Source: Solirubrobacterales bacterium
GTDB lineage: Bacteria; Actinomycetota; Thermoleophilia; Solirubrobacterales; Solirubrobacteraceae
NCBI GenBank assembly: GCA_017354065.1
Contig: JAFMRN010000110.1
Coordinates: forward strand, 1-7,670
DNA: 7,670 nucleotides
Direction: 5' to 3'
Shown here: one piece after another, positions 1 to 5,998 of the stretch
Position numbering within the stretch: the first letter of the stretch is position 1
Layout of the letters: the number at the start of each line of letters is the position of its first letter
Made by a program: the position numbers and the translations under genes
The notes under the pieces: generated by a model
Told to the model about the DNA's origin: nothing
The model's input: the letters and a program-made list of their open reading frames with translations, nothing else
Database searches by the model: none

Positions 1-1129
1 CGACGCGCGCGCTCAACGCCTCCAGCGACGCGAGCTGACTGCTGAGCTGGACCCCGCCGAGCCGGCGCGTCGACTCCCGGGCCCGCGCCTCCAGGGCCTC
101 GACCCGCTCACGCGCGGTCTCGACAGCCTGAACGGCCGCGGCCTCAGCGGCACGCGCTTGGATCAGCGGCTCAGCCGCGTCGGCCCCGGCGCGCTCCAGC
201 CGCTGGCGGTCACGCACGGCAGCCGTGTGACTGCGGATCAGACGGTCGCGCTGTTGCTGTGCCTGGCGCGCGAACGCAAGCTGGGAACCGGCGCTGTCAG
301 CCGCGGCGGACAGGCGTCCGGCGGTCGCCTCCAGCTCGCCGATGCGCTCCACCGCCGCGCGCCGCTCGGCCACGGCACGGTCAGCGGCGGGCAGATCACC
401 CTCCAAGGACCTGACTTCCAGCTCGAGCTCCTGGGCCCGGGTCGCCGCGGCTTCCAGCTCGGCCAGCTTGGCCCGCGTCTGTGCCGCGCGCTCACGCGCA
501 TCCGCCAGCTCGCCCGCCAGAGCCTTGCGCGCTTGGGAGTCCGCGCCACGTGACTCGGTGAAGTACTTCAGGTACTCCTCCTGGACGCGGTCGAGGAGGC
601 GATCCTGGTCACCCGCCCCGGTGTTGGCGCCGGCCGTTGCATCCAGCGCCGCGGTCAGGCTCGGCGCGCTGGCGAGGTTGTCGGAGCGCAGGTCCTTGAC
701 GCTCGGCAGGGCGGCGCCCTGCTGGTGGCGCAGCGCTCTGAACAGGCCCATGTCGATCTCCTGTTTGAGCAGCTGGTCGACGCGGTCGTGCGCCTCGGCC
801 CCGCGTAGGTGCTCCGGAGCGGGCGCGGTGATCTCGAGCTCGGTCCGGCGGCCCGAGAGCCAGCGCTTGTGGTAGCGCAGCCGGTAGGCGCCGATACTGA
901 GCTCGGCCTCGACCCAGGGACCGACGTCGCGGCCCTTCGGCTGGACGGCGCGCACCTCCTTGGCGGTGGTCGAGTCCTTCGTCTCCAGCAACATCCACAG
1001 CGCGTCGAACAGCGAGCTCTTGCCGACCTCGTTGGGGCCGCTGACGATCGTCACGCCGTCAGCGTCGAACCCGACGTCGAGCTGATCGACGCCGCGGAAG
1101 TCACCGAGCCTGATCCGGTGGATCCTCAT
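1..1129 (-). CDS. SbcC/Rad50/YhaN-type SMC-like ATPase, partial (C-terminal part beyond left edge)
   Basis: This is the ATPase partner expected for the nuclease encoded just upstream. In this family the ATPase head and long coiled coil gate a Mre11-type nuclease on DNA ends. The frame is open for 376 codons from the ATG at 1129 to the window edge. The protein begins MRIHRIRLGDFRG, typical of RecF/SMC-like heads, and has a Walker A motif at residues 31-39 (GPNEVGKSS). A QQG at 136-138 is a candidate Q-loop. From about residue 198 it is a long Ala/Glu/Arg/Leu-rich heptad region, a predicted coiled coil, still running at the edge. The zinc-hook apex, signature motif and Walker B would lie outside. 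The start is fixed by a 4-nt ATGA overlap with the nuclease stop and has no clear Shine-Dalgarno, suggesting translational coupling. The GPNE.GKS form resembles YhaN-type ATPases more than classical SbcC, so the exact subfamily is open. Confidence 0.88.
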   Translation of the reverse strand, partial: MRIHRIRLGDFRGVDQLDVGFDADGVTIVSGPNEVGKSSLFDALWMLLETKDSTTAKEVRAVQPKGRDVGPWVEAELSIGAYRLRYHKRWLSGRRTELEITAPAPEHLRGAEAHDRVDQLLKQEIDMGLFRALRHQQGAALPSVKDLRSDNLASAPSLTAALDATAGANTGAGDQDRLLDRVQEEYLKYFTESRGADSQARKALAGELADARERAAQTRAKLAELEAAATRAQELELEVRSLEGDLPAADRAVAERRAAVERIGELEATAGRLSAAADSAGSQLAFARQAQQQRDRLIRSHTAAVRDRQRLERAGADAAEPLIQARAAEAAAVQAVETARERVEALEARARESTRRLGGVQLSSQLASLEALSARV

Positions 1130-2241
1130 CGTGCCAGCCTGTAGAGCAGGTTCAGGGCATCGCCGGCACTGGCGCCGTCATCCCCGCCGGCCAGCGCCTG
1201 GCTTTGGAGCTCCTCCAGCGCCGCGCGGGCATAGCCCGACAGCTCCAGGTCCTCGAGATCCCCGCTACCCGGACTGACGGTCAGATCGCTGTGGCGCTCC
1301 CAGCGGTTCAGCGACGCGAACGTGTCCGAGTAACGATCCAGCAGCGCGTCCAGCTCGGCGCCCTGAGCGAGGGTCAGCGTGCCGACCAGCTCCAGGCGCA
1401 GCGCGGTGGTGTGCTTGGACTCGCGCGCGTCAAGCCAGCGCGCCAGCGCGCTGAGGTCCTCATCCCCCGCCAGATCGCGCTGCTCGCGCAGGAAGCACCA
1501 CTCACCGACGGTCCGCTTGGATACGTCAAGGCCTTCCCCCGTCAGCTCAACCACCAGCACCTGGTTGGGATCGACCTGGTCAAAGTCGGTCGCCACGGGG
1601 GAACCCGAATACCAGGCTCGCCCTCCCATCCCGTGCAGCTCGGTGGCCGAGTGCCGGTCGCCAAGGGCCACATACCCGGCCCGGCCGGCGTCCAGCGCGG
1701 CCTGGAGATCCGCGTGCGCGACCAGCCCCAGGGCACCCTCAGCGGGGCTCATGACGTCCAGCGCCCCATGGCCGACCACAACGCGTGGCCGCTCGGGCTC
1801 GGTCAGGACCGCACCCGCAACCGGGTCAGACAACGGATGCTTGTTCAGCCACGGCACACCGACCACCTCGACCCCGGCAACCGACCGGGGCTCAGCGTCT
1901 GTCAACACGGTCACGTGGCCGGGCGCTTCTGCAAGCCAGCGCTCGGAGCGGTACACCGAGCCGGGATCCAGCGGATCATGGTTGCCCGGCAGCAGGAACA
2001 CGGGCACCGTGAAGGTCCGCAGCGCCTCCAGTGCCATCGAGACCACACGCCGGTCAACGAGGTTGTGGTCGAACACGTCACCGGCGACGACCACGAACTC
2101 GGCCCGCTCCTCCTTGGCCAGCTGGGCGATCCGGCGCACGGCGTCAAACCGGGACTGCAAGAACCGCGCCCGCGCGTCCTCAGGCAGGAACCGCGCGCGC
2201 ATCCCCAGATGCCAGTCCGATGTGTGGATGAAACGGGTCAC
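1126..2241 (-). CDS. sbcD: SbcD/Mre11-type metallophosphoesterase (DNA double-strand-end nuclease subunit)
   Basis: 371-residue calcineurin-like phosphoesterase of the SbcD/Mre11/YhaO group, expected to be a Mn-dependent exo/endonuclease acting on DNA ends with its ATPase partner. Metal-site motifs appear in order: D9-x-H11 (SDWHLG), GDVFD at 54-58, GNHD at 86-89, GHG at 157-159 and GDRH at 194-197. The last is usually GHxH; here the first His is Asp195. The rest of the core is well preserved, including YSGSP at 211-215, which usually follows that motif. The C-terminal 150 residues are a less conserved capping/ATPase-docking region. The start is GTG at 2241, because the first beta strand (RFIHTSDWH) begins three codons later and no in-frame ATG fits better. 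Only a weak GAGAG lies upstream; a leaderless transcript is possible. An SOS-box-like site lies 28-43 nt upstream. The downstream ATPase gene overlaps its stop by 4 nt. The symbol is by family and does not imply orthology to the E. coli gene. Confidence 0.93.
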   Translation of the reverse strand: MTRFIHTSDWHLGMRARFLPEDARARFLQSRFDAVRRIAQLAKEERAEFVVVAGDVFDHNLVDRRVVSMALEALRTFTVPVFLLPGNHDPLDPGSVYRSERWLAEAPGHVTVLTDAEPRSVAGVEVVGVPWLNKHPLSDPVAGAVLTEPERPRVVVGHGALDVMSPAEGALGLVAHADLQAALDAGRAGYVALGDRHSATELHGMGGRAWYSGSPVATDFDQVDPNQVLVVELTGEGLDVSKRTVGEWCFLREQRDLAGDEDLSALARWLDARESKHTTALRLELVGTLTLAQGAELDALLDRYSDTFASLNRWERHSDLTVSPGSGDLEDLELSGYARAALEELQSQALAGGDDGASAGDALNLLYRLAR

Positions 2242-2247
2242 GGGTCG

Positions 2248-2253
2248 ATGCTC
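2248..2253 (-). promoter_or_regulatory. possible -10 element for the nuclease gene
   Basis: On the minus strand the hexamer GAGCAT lies exactly 6 nt before the GTG start. It keeps only the A at position 2 and T at position 6 of an actinobacterial TAnnnT -10. By itself it is weak. It is listed because the same 6-nt geometry recurs at three other starts in this window and because it would place the SOS-like box over the -35 region. Confidence 0.3.
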
Positions 2254-2268
2254 TCACGCGGTCCGGAC

Positions 2269-2284
2269 GCAAACACACGTTCGC
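2269..2284. promoter_or_regulatory. LexA/SOS-box-like inverted repeat upstream of the nuclease gene
   Basis: Read on the minus strand the site is GCGAACGTGTGTTTGC: arms GCGAAC and GTTTGC around a 4-nt spacer, with one mismatch between arms. The established Gram-positive SOS box is CGAACRNRYGTTYC and the mycobacterial one has core GAAC-N4-GTTC. This site fits the first at 13 of 14 positions, differing only in the last base (G, as in the symmetric form ending GTTCG). It is centred about 35 nt upstream of the nuclease GTG, where LexA binding would block RNA polymerase if the transcript starts at or near that codon. The functional assignment is inferred. Confidence 0.6.
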
Positions 2285-2296
2285 TCTAGCTTATTT

Positions 2297-2319
2297 CTGA
2301 ATGTTCAGTAATATCTGAA
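2297..2319. promoter_or_regulatory. likely operator: three alternating CTGAA/TTCAG half-sites
   Basis: The half-sites are CTGAA at 2297-2301, TTCAG at 2304-2308 and CTGAA at 2315-2319. Each neighbouring pair forms an inverted repeat with perfect 5-bp arms, with spacers of 2 and 6 nt. The block sits in the most AT-rich stretch of the window, overlaps the likely -10 and ends 4 nt before the regulator's ATG. The natural inference is autoregulation by the GbsR/MarR-type protein encoded immediately downstream. I cannot match it to an operator I know. Confidence 0.6.
2309..2314 (+). promoter_or_regulatory. -10 element of the regulator/ABC exporter operon
   Basis: TAATAT fits the TAnnnT -10 pattern and is followed by 9 nt and then the ATG at 2324. 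Transcription would start at or within a few bases of that ATG, giving a leaderless or nearly leaderless mRNA, which agrees with the lack of any purine-rich Shine-Dalgarno. I see no convincing -35. It lies between the second and third operator half-sites, so a bound regulator would cover it. Confidence 0.55.
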
Positions 2320-2323
2320 AATA

Positions 2324-2824
2324 ATGGATGACGCGCTGTGGGAATTCGTCGTGGGCGCCGGAGATCACTGGGGCACCACCTATGGTCTGCCACCGGTCGC
2401 CGGGCGCGTGTTCGGCTGGCTGCTGGTGTGCGATCCGCCCGAGCAGACTGCGGATGACCTCGCCGAACACCTGCAGGCGAGCAAGGGCTCGATCAGTACC
2501 GCCACGCGGATCCTGATCGGCTTCCAGATGATCGACCGGTTGCGGATCCGTGGCGAGCGCGCGGACCGCTTCCGGCTGAAGCACGGTCTCTGGGAGCAGC
2601 AGCTGCTAGACCCCGGGCTCGACAAGACCCGGGCGCTGCTCACACAGGGCCTGGATGCGCTGGCCGACTCGCCCGCGCCACGCAGCGAGCGCCTGCGCGA
2701 GCTGGACCTTTTCTACGCCTGGTACGCGGAACGCTCACCCCAGCTGGTCGAGGAGTGGCGTGAGTACAGGCGCACCCATCTGGCCGCAAAACAAGAGCAA
2801 GCAACAGGGGGACGCGGTGTCTGA
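2324..2824 (+). CDS. GbsR/MarR-family winged-helix transcriptional regulator
   Basis: 166-residue cytoplasmic DNA-binding protein. Residues 5-25 form a helix including WGTTYGLPPVAGRVFGWLL, a typical opening of GbsR-type MarR relatives (COG1510-like). A winged helix-turn-helix follows at about 27-88: TADDLAEHLQASKGSIST is the HTH and IRGERADRFRLKHGLW the wing. The C-terminal half is helical, as expected for a dimerisation arm. No known metal- or redox-sensing motif is seen. It is the first gene of the ABC exporter operon and overlaps the ATPase gene by 8 nt, so it is probably a local, ligand-responsive autorepressor of the exporter. The ATG at 2324 is preferred: it starts the conserved N-terminal helix and sits just after the -10; the ATG at 2328 is out of frame. 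GbsR of Bacillus senses choline, but the ABC neighbours suggest a drug or lipid-like effector here. The effector is not readable from sequence. Confidence 0.87.
   Translation: MDDALWEFVVGAGDHWGTTYGLPPVAGRVFGWLLVCDPPEQTADDLAEHLQASKGSISTATRILIGFQMIDRLRIRGERADRFRLKHGLWEQQLLDPGLDKTRALLTQGLDALADSPAPRSERLRELDLFYAWYAERSPQLVEEWREYRRTHLAAKQEQATGGRGV
2806..2812 (+). promoter_or_regulatory. Shine-Dalgarno that fixes the ABC ATPase start
   Basis: AGGGGGA lies 4 nt before GTG 2817. It supports starting the ATPase at this GTG. The same reading frame stays open further upstream to an ATG at 2655, but that stretch lies inside the regulator gene and encodes low-complexity sequence unrelated to ABC proteins. 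Confidence 0.65.
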
Positions 2825-3677
2825 GCTAGCCGTGGAAGTGAACGGGCTGAAACGCAGCTTCGGGGACGTACACGCACTGAACGGGCTCCACCTGGAGATC
2901 AAGCCGGGCATAGTGTTCGGCCTGCTCGGGCCCAACGGCGCGGGCAAGACGACGCTGGTGCGGGTGCTCTCTACCCTGCTACAGCCGAGCGCGGGCAGCG
3001 CCAGGGTCCTCGGCCACGACGTGGTGGCAGATCAGCTGGCAGTGCGGCGCCGGATCGGGCTGGCGGGCCAGTTCGCCGCCGTTGACAACGAGCTGACCGG
3101 CCGTGAGAACCTGATCATGGTCGCGCGACTGTCACGGCTGTCCGCAAAAGAGGCGGCCCGGCGCGCGACCGAATCGCTGGAGCGCTACAGCCTCGCGGAC
3201 GTCGCGGACCGCCGCGCGAGCACCTACTCCGGTGGCATGCGCCGCCGCCTGGACCTGGCCGCGGGGCTGATCGCCAGCCCGCCCCTGGTGCTCCTGGATG
3301 AGCCCACCACGGGCCTCGATCCGCGCTCGCGCCAGGAGCTGTGGGACGCCATCGCCGCCCTCCAGCGCGAGGGGACGACGGTGCTCCTGACCACCCAGTA
3401 TCTGGAGGAGGTCGACCGTCTGGCCGAGCGCATCGCGGTGATCGACCAGGGACGGATAGTCGCCCAGGGGACGCCCTCCGAGCTGAAGGACGCGGTCGGT
3501 CAGAGCACTGTCAGCGTGCAGCTGACCAACGCCGCCGATCAGGATGCCGCCCTGGCAGCGTTGAGCCAGCACGGCATCGCTGTCGGCGCCGTGGATATCC
3601 AACGTCCGAGCCTGGACGACGTGTTCCTCGAGCTGACCGGCCACAAGGCCGAAGAGCCCGTATTGGAGCAAGCATGA
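2817..3677 (+). CDS. DrrA-type ABC exporter ATP-binding protein
   Basis: 286-residue nucleotide-binding subunit of an ABC-2 exporter; it hydrolyses ATP to drive the membrane partner encoded next. Visible motifs: Walker A at 38-46 (GPNGAGKTT), Q-loop Q85, signature YSGGMRRR at 137-144, Walker B and D-loop VLLDEPTTGLDP at 158-169. The H-loop position is Gln194 (TTQYLEEVD) instead of His. Gln here is characteristic of the daunorubicin-resistance DrrA group, as is the C-terminal LDDVFLELTGH at 266-276. The GTG at 2817 is chosen because it directly precedes the first beta strand and has a good Shine-Dalgarno. It overlaps the regulator gene by 8 nt and the permease gene by 4 nt (ATGA), so all three are probably co-transcribed and translationally coupled. 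DrrA-like ATPases serve drugs, glycolipids or other hydrophobic products, so the substrate is unknown. Confidence 0.96.
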   Translation: MSELAVEVNGLKRSFGDVHALNGLHLEIKPGIVFGLLGPNGAGKTTLVRVLSTLLQPSAGSARVLGHDVVADQLAVRRRIGLAGQFAAVDNELTGRENLIMVARLSRLSAKEAARRATESLERYSLADVADRRASTYSGGMRRRLDLAAGLIASPPLVLLDEPTTGLDPRSRQELWDAIAALQREGTTVLLTTQYLEEVDRLAERIAVIDQGRIVAQGTPSELKDAVGQSTVSVQLTNAADQDAALAALSQHGIAVGAVDIQRPSLDDVFLELTGHKAEEPVLEQA

Positions 3678-4513
3678 CGAGGGTGCCGGAGCGGCCAGGT
3701 GGCCGCGGAGCCGAGCCCCTCGCCTATTCCATCTCCGACCGCCGCCACCTGACCCCGGCCGAGGTCCTGTCCGACACCCGTGTGCTGGCCGGCCGCCAGC
3801 TGCGCAAGGTCCTGCGCCGCCCGATGTACGTCGTGTTCCTGTTCATCCAGCCGGTGCTGTTCGTGCTGTTGTTCCGCTACGTCTTCGGCGGCGCGATCAA
3901 CACCGGGCATCTGAGCTACGTGAACTACCTGATGCCGGGGATCATCGTGATGACCGCGACGTTCGGGTCGATGACCACTGGGCTCGGCCTGACAGAGGAC
4001 ATGGCCGGCGGGGTTGTCGACCGGCTGCGCTCGCTGCCGATCTCCCACGCCGCGATCCTGATCGGCCGCACCGCCGCCGACATGGTCACGAACCTGGTGA
4101 CGCTGGTGGTGATGATCGGAATCGGCCTGCTGGTCGGCTTCCGCCCGAGCCAGCCGATCTACGATTTCATCCTCGCGGTCCTGTTGACGCTCGCGTTCGC
4201 GTACGTGTTCTCGTGGATCAGCGCGTGGGTCGGGCTCGCCTCCAAGAACCCGGAGACCGCCCAGTCGGTCGGTTTCATCTGGGTCTTCCCGCTGGTCTTC
4301 GCCTCCTCGGCGTTCACCCCGACCACGCACATGGTCGCCCCTGTGAAGGCCTTCGCCAACGTCAACCCGATCACCCTGTTGACCAACGCGGCGCGCGATC
4401 TGATGGTCGGCGGCCACAGTGCCACGGCGCCCGCGTTGTGGGCACTCGTCTGGATGGTCGGGCTGCTGCTCCTGTTCGTGCCCCTGGCGGTACGCCAGCT
4501 GCGCCGTGCCTAA
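3674..4513 (+). CDS. DrrB-type ABC-2 exporter permease
   Basis: 279-residue integral membrane subunit pairing with the preceding ATPase to export a hydrophobic compound. After a polar N-terminus (1-50) I read six membrane segments at about 52-72, 86-106, 138-156, 165-188, 198-215 and 253-273, the ABC-2 layout. The cytoplasmic loop after TM2 carries EDMAGGVVDRLRSLPISHAAILIGR (about 108-132), a conserved ABC-2 stretch thought to contact the ATPase. NPITLLTNAARDLM (231-244) is also typical of DrrB relatives. The ATG at 3674 overlaps the ATPase stop as ATGA and has GGAG 5 nt upstream (3665-3668). The frame extends far upstream of this ATG, but that part is shadow coding within the ATPase gene. 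The stop (4511-4513) directly abuts the convergent MFS stop, with no terminator between. Confidence 0.95.
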   Translation: MTRVPERPGGRGAEPLAYSISDRRHLTPAEVLSDTRVLAGRQLRKVLRRPMYVVFLFIQPVLFVLLFRYVFGGAINTGHLSYVNYLMPGIIVMTATFGSMTTGLGLTEDMAGGVVDRLRSLPISHAAILIGRTAADMVTNLVTLVVMIGIGLLVGFRPSQPIYDFILAVLLTLAFAYVFSWISAWVGLASKNPETAQSVGFIWVFPLVFASSAFTPTTHMVAPVKAFANVNPITLLTNAARDLMVGGHSATAPALWALVWMVGLLLLFVPLAVRQLRRA

Positions 4514-5953
4514 TCACCGCTTGTCGGCCTGATCGCGAGCCTCGCGCCGGACTCGCGGCCGGCGTGGGGCGCGTTCCGGCCGGCCGGGCGAGGTGATCCC
4601 GGCCGCCGCGGCCAGGCCGCCGGCGACAAACAGGCCCACGCAGATCAGAACCGCGTTGTGGAAGCCGCTGACGCTGCCCGGCGTGCGCGCGAACGTGTCA
4701 CCGGGCAGTGATCCGGCCGCGATCAGGCCGAACACGCTGACGGCGACCATGCTCGCAACCCGCGCCACCGCGTTGTTGATCGCTGAGGCGATGCCGGCGT
4801 TCGTCTCCCCCGCGCCGGCCAGCACCGCCGTGGTCAGCGGCGCGACGGTCATCGCCAGCCCGATAGCGAACAGCACCAGGGCCGGCAACAGCACGCCCAC
4901 GTACGAGGTGTGCATGCCGGTCCGCAGCAACAGCAGGGCGCCGGCGCCAGCCACCAGCGGCCCCGCGCCCATGAACCGCCGCGGGCCGAAGCGGCCGACG
5001 AGAGCCCCGACGCGCGGCGACAGGAAGAACATGATCACCGTGACCGGCAGCGTGCTGAGCCCGGCCTCCAGCGCGTTGTAGCCACAGACCTGCTGAAGGA
5101 AGATCGCAAGCAGGAAGAACAGCCCGCCGAGCGCCGCGTACATCGTCGCCGTCTCCAGGTTGCCGACGCTGAAGTTCCGCTCGGCCCACAGCGACATGTC
5201 GACCATCGGCTCAGCCGCGCGGCGCTCATAGGCGACGAACACGGCGAACAGGGCGAGGCCGCCGGCCAGCGTGGCGATGGTCAGCGGGTCGCCCCAGCCC
5301 AGGTGCGGCTGCTCAATCAGCGCGAACACGATCCCGGCCAGGCTCAGCGCGCACAGCGCCGCTCCGGGCACGTCCAGACGGCGGTTGGCCGTGCGGCCGG
5401 CTTTGGGCACGGCCGCACGGATCAGCGTCAGCGTCACCGCGACCAGCGGCACGTTGATCAGGAAGATCCAGCGCCATGAGACGGTGTCGACCAGCAGCCC
5501 TCCCAACAGCGGTCCGACCACCATGCCGATCCCGCCCCATGCAGCCCAGCTGCCGATCGCCTTACCGCGCTGCTCGGGCCTGAAGGCCGCGATGATCACC
5601 GCCAGCGAGCTGGGCGTGAGCACGGCACCGGCCACCCCCTGCAGCGCCCGCGCCGCGATCAGCACCCCGGTGCTGGGCGCCAGTGCACACAGCAGCGAGC
5701 AGACCCCAAAGCCGCCCACGCCGAGGGCGAACACGCGCCGCGTACCGAAGATGTCACCGAGTGAGCCACCGAGCAGGATCAGCGAGCCGAGTGTCAGCAG
5801 GTACGCGTTGGAGATCCACTGTTGTACGGCCAGCCCGCCGCCGAGCTGCCGCGCGATCGCCGGCAGGGCGACGTTGACCGCGCTCCCGTCAATCGCGGCG
5901 ACGGCAGACGCGAGGATCGCGGCTACCAGTACCAGACGCTGACGAGAAGTCAC
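4514..5953 (-). CDS. MFS multidrug exporter, DHA2 (EmrB/QacA) 14-TM type
   Basis: 479-residue inner-membrane drug:proton antiporter candidate. Family marks: D22...VNVALPAI (22-33, motif D1-like), GSLGDIFGTRR at 63-73 (motif A between TM2 and TM3), ARALQGVAGAVLTPSS at 101-116, and GPLLGGLL...WRWIFLINVP at 147-169 (motif C and the following conserved block). Hydrophobic stretches throughout are compatible with 14 TM segments. The C-terminal 25 residues are Arg/Pro-rich and cytoplasmic-looking. In the usual TM1 motif LDxTxVNVALP the position after Asp-x is Thr; here it reads IDGSAVNVALP, a conservative change. The start is GTG 5953; upstream ATGs on this strand are out of frame. There is no Shine-Dalgarno at normal spacing. 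It is divergent from the VOC gene across 45 bp and convergent with the ABC permease. No specific regulator is attached, and the substrate is unknown. Confidence 0.95.
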   Translation of the reverse strand: MTSRQRLVLVAAILASAVAAIDGSAVNVALPAIARQLGGGLAVQQWISNAYLLTLGSLILLGGSLGDIFGTRRVFALGVGGFGVCSLLCALAPSTGVLIAARALQGVAGAVLTPSSLAVIIAAFRPEQRGKAIGSWAAWGGIGMVVGPLLGGLLVDTVSWRWIFLINVPLVAVTLTLIRAAVPKAGRTANRRLDVPGAALCALSLAGIVFALIEQPHLGWGDPLTIATLAGGLALFAVFVAYERRAAEPMVDMSLWAERNFSVGNLETATMYAALGGLFFLLAIFLQQVCGYNALEAGLSTLPVTVIMFFLSPRVGALVGRFGPRRFMGAGPLVAGAGALLLLRTGMHTSYVGVLLPALVLFAIGLAMTVAPLTTAVLAGAGETNAGIASAINNAVARVASMVAVSVFGLIAAGSLPGDTFARTPGSVSGFHNAVLICVGLFVAGGLAAAAGITSPGRPERAPRRPRVRREARDQADKR

Positions 5954-5959
5954 GCCCCG

Positions 5960-5965
5960 ATCATG
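5960..5965 (-). promoter_or_regulatory. possible -10 element for the MFS gene
   Basis: On the minus strand CATGAT (one base from TATGAT) is followed by 6 nt and the GTG start at 5953. This would give a leaderless transcript, consistent with the absence of a well-spaced Shine-Dalgarno. The -35 is not recognisable. Confidence 0.4.
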
Positions 5966-5983
5966 GCATCCCCCTGGCGTCGC

Positions 5984-5989
5984 TACGCT
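5984..5989 (+). promoter_or_regulatory. likely -10 element for the VOC gene
   Basis: TACGCT fits TAnnnT and is followed by exactly 6 nt and then GTG (5996) and ATG (5999). A start of transcription at 5996-5999 would make the mRNA leaderless. If the first transcribed codon is used, GTG 5996 may be the true start, adding one residue. Confidence 0.5.
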
Positions 5990-5998
5990 CCCGCGGTG

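Noticed and set aside
158..875. Plus-strand open frames opposite the partial ATPase gene
   Set aside because: They are shadows of a coiled-coil coding region; the Ala/Arg/Ser-rich translations have no recognisable features, while the minus strand gives a continuous SMC-like protein with Walker A.
2261..2268. 8-bp palindrome GTCCGGAC beside the SOS-like box
   Set aside because: It is short and GC-rich, and such palindromes are expected by chance in this composition; it does not extend.
1204..2289. Long open frame (361 codons) on the plus strand opposite the nuclease gene, plus another from 1379
   Set aside because: High-GC codon bias opens antisense frames. The translation is low-complexity, rich in Arg/Gln/Pro/Ser, with no domain, whereas the minus-strand product has all the phosphoesterase motifs.
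2655..2816. 54-codon N-terminal extension of the ABC ATPase
   Set aside because: It lies in another frame of the regulator gene, is low-complexity, and the GTG at 2817 has a good Shine-Dalgarno directly before the ABC domain.
3341..3673. 111-codon N-terminal extension of the ABC permease frame
   Set aside because: It is entirely within the ATPase gene and polar/Arg-rich; ATG 3674 has GGAG upstream and the common ATGA overlap.
3539..4417. 292-codon minus-strand frame opposite the ABC genes
   Set aside because: Its His/Gln/Arg/Asp-rich composition is typical of an antisense frame of a GC-rich membrane protein gene; there are no motifs or start signals.
4500..4530. Intrinsic terminator between the ABC operon and the MFS gene
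   Set aside because: I looked for a stem-loop with a T-run on either strand; the stops abut and there is no T-run, so none is supported.
5977..5988. GCGT-N4-ACGC inverted repeat in the MFS/VOC gap as a possible operator
   Set aside because: The 4-bp arms do not extend and overlap the -10; too weak to call.
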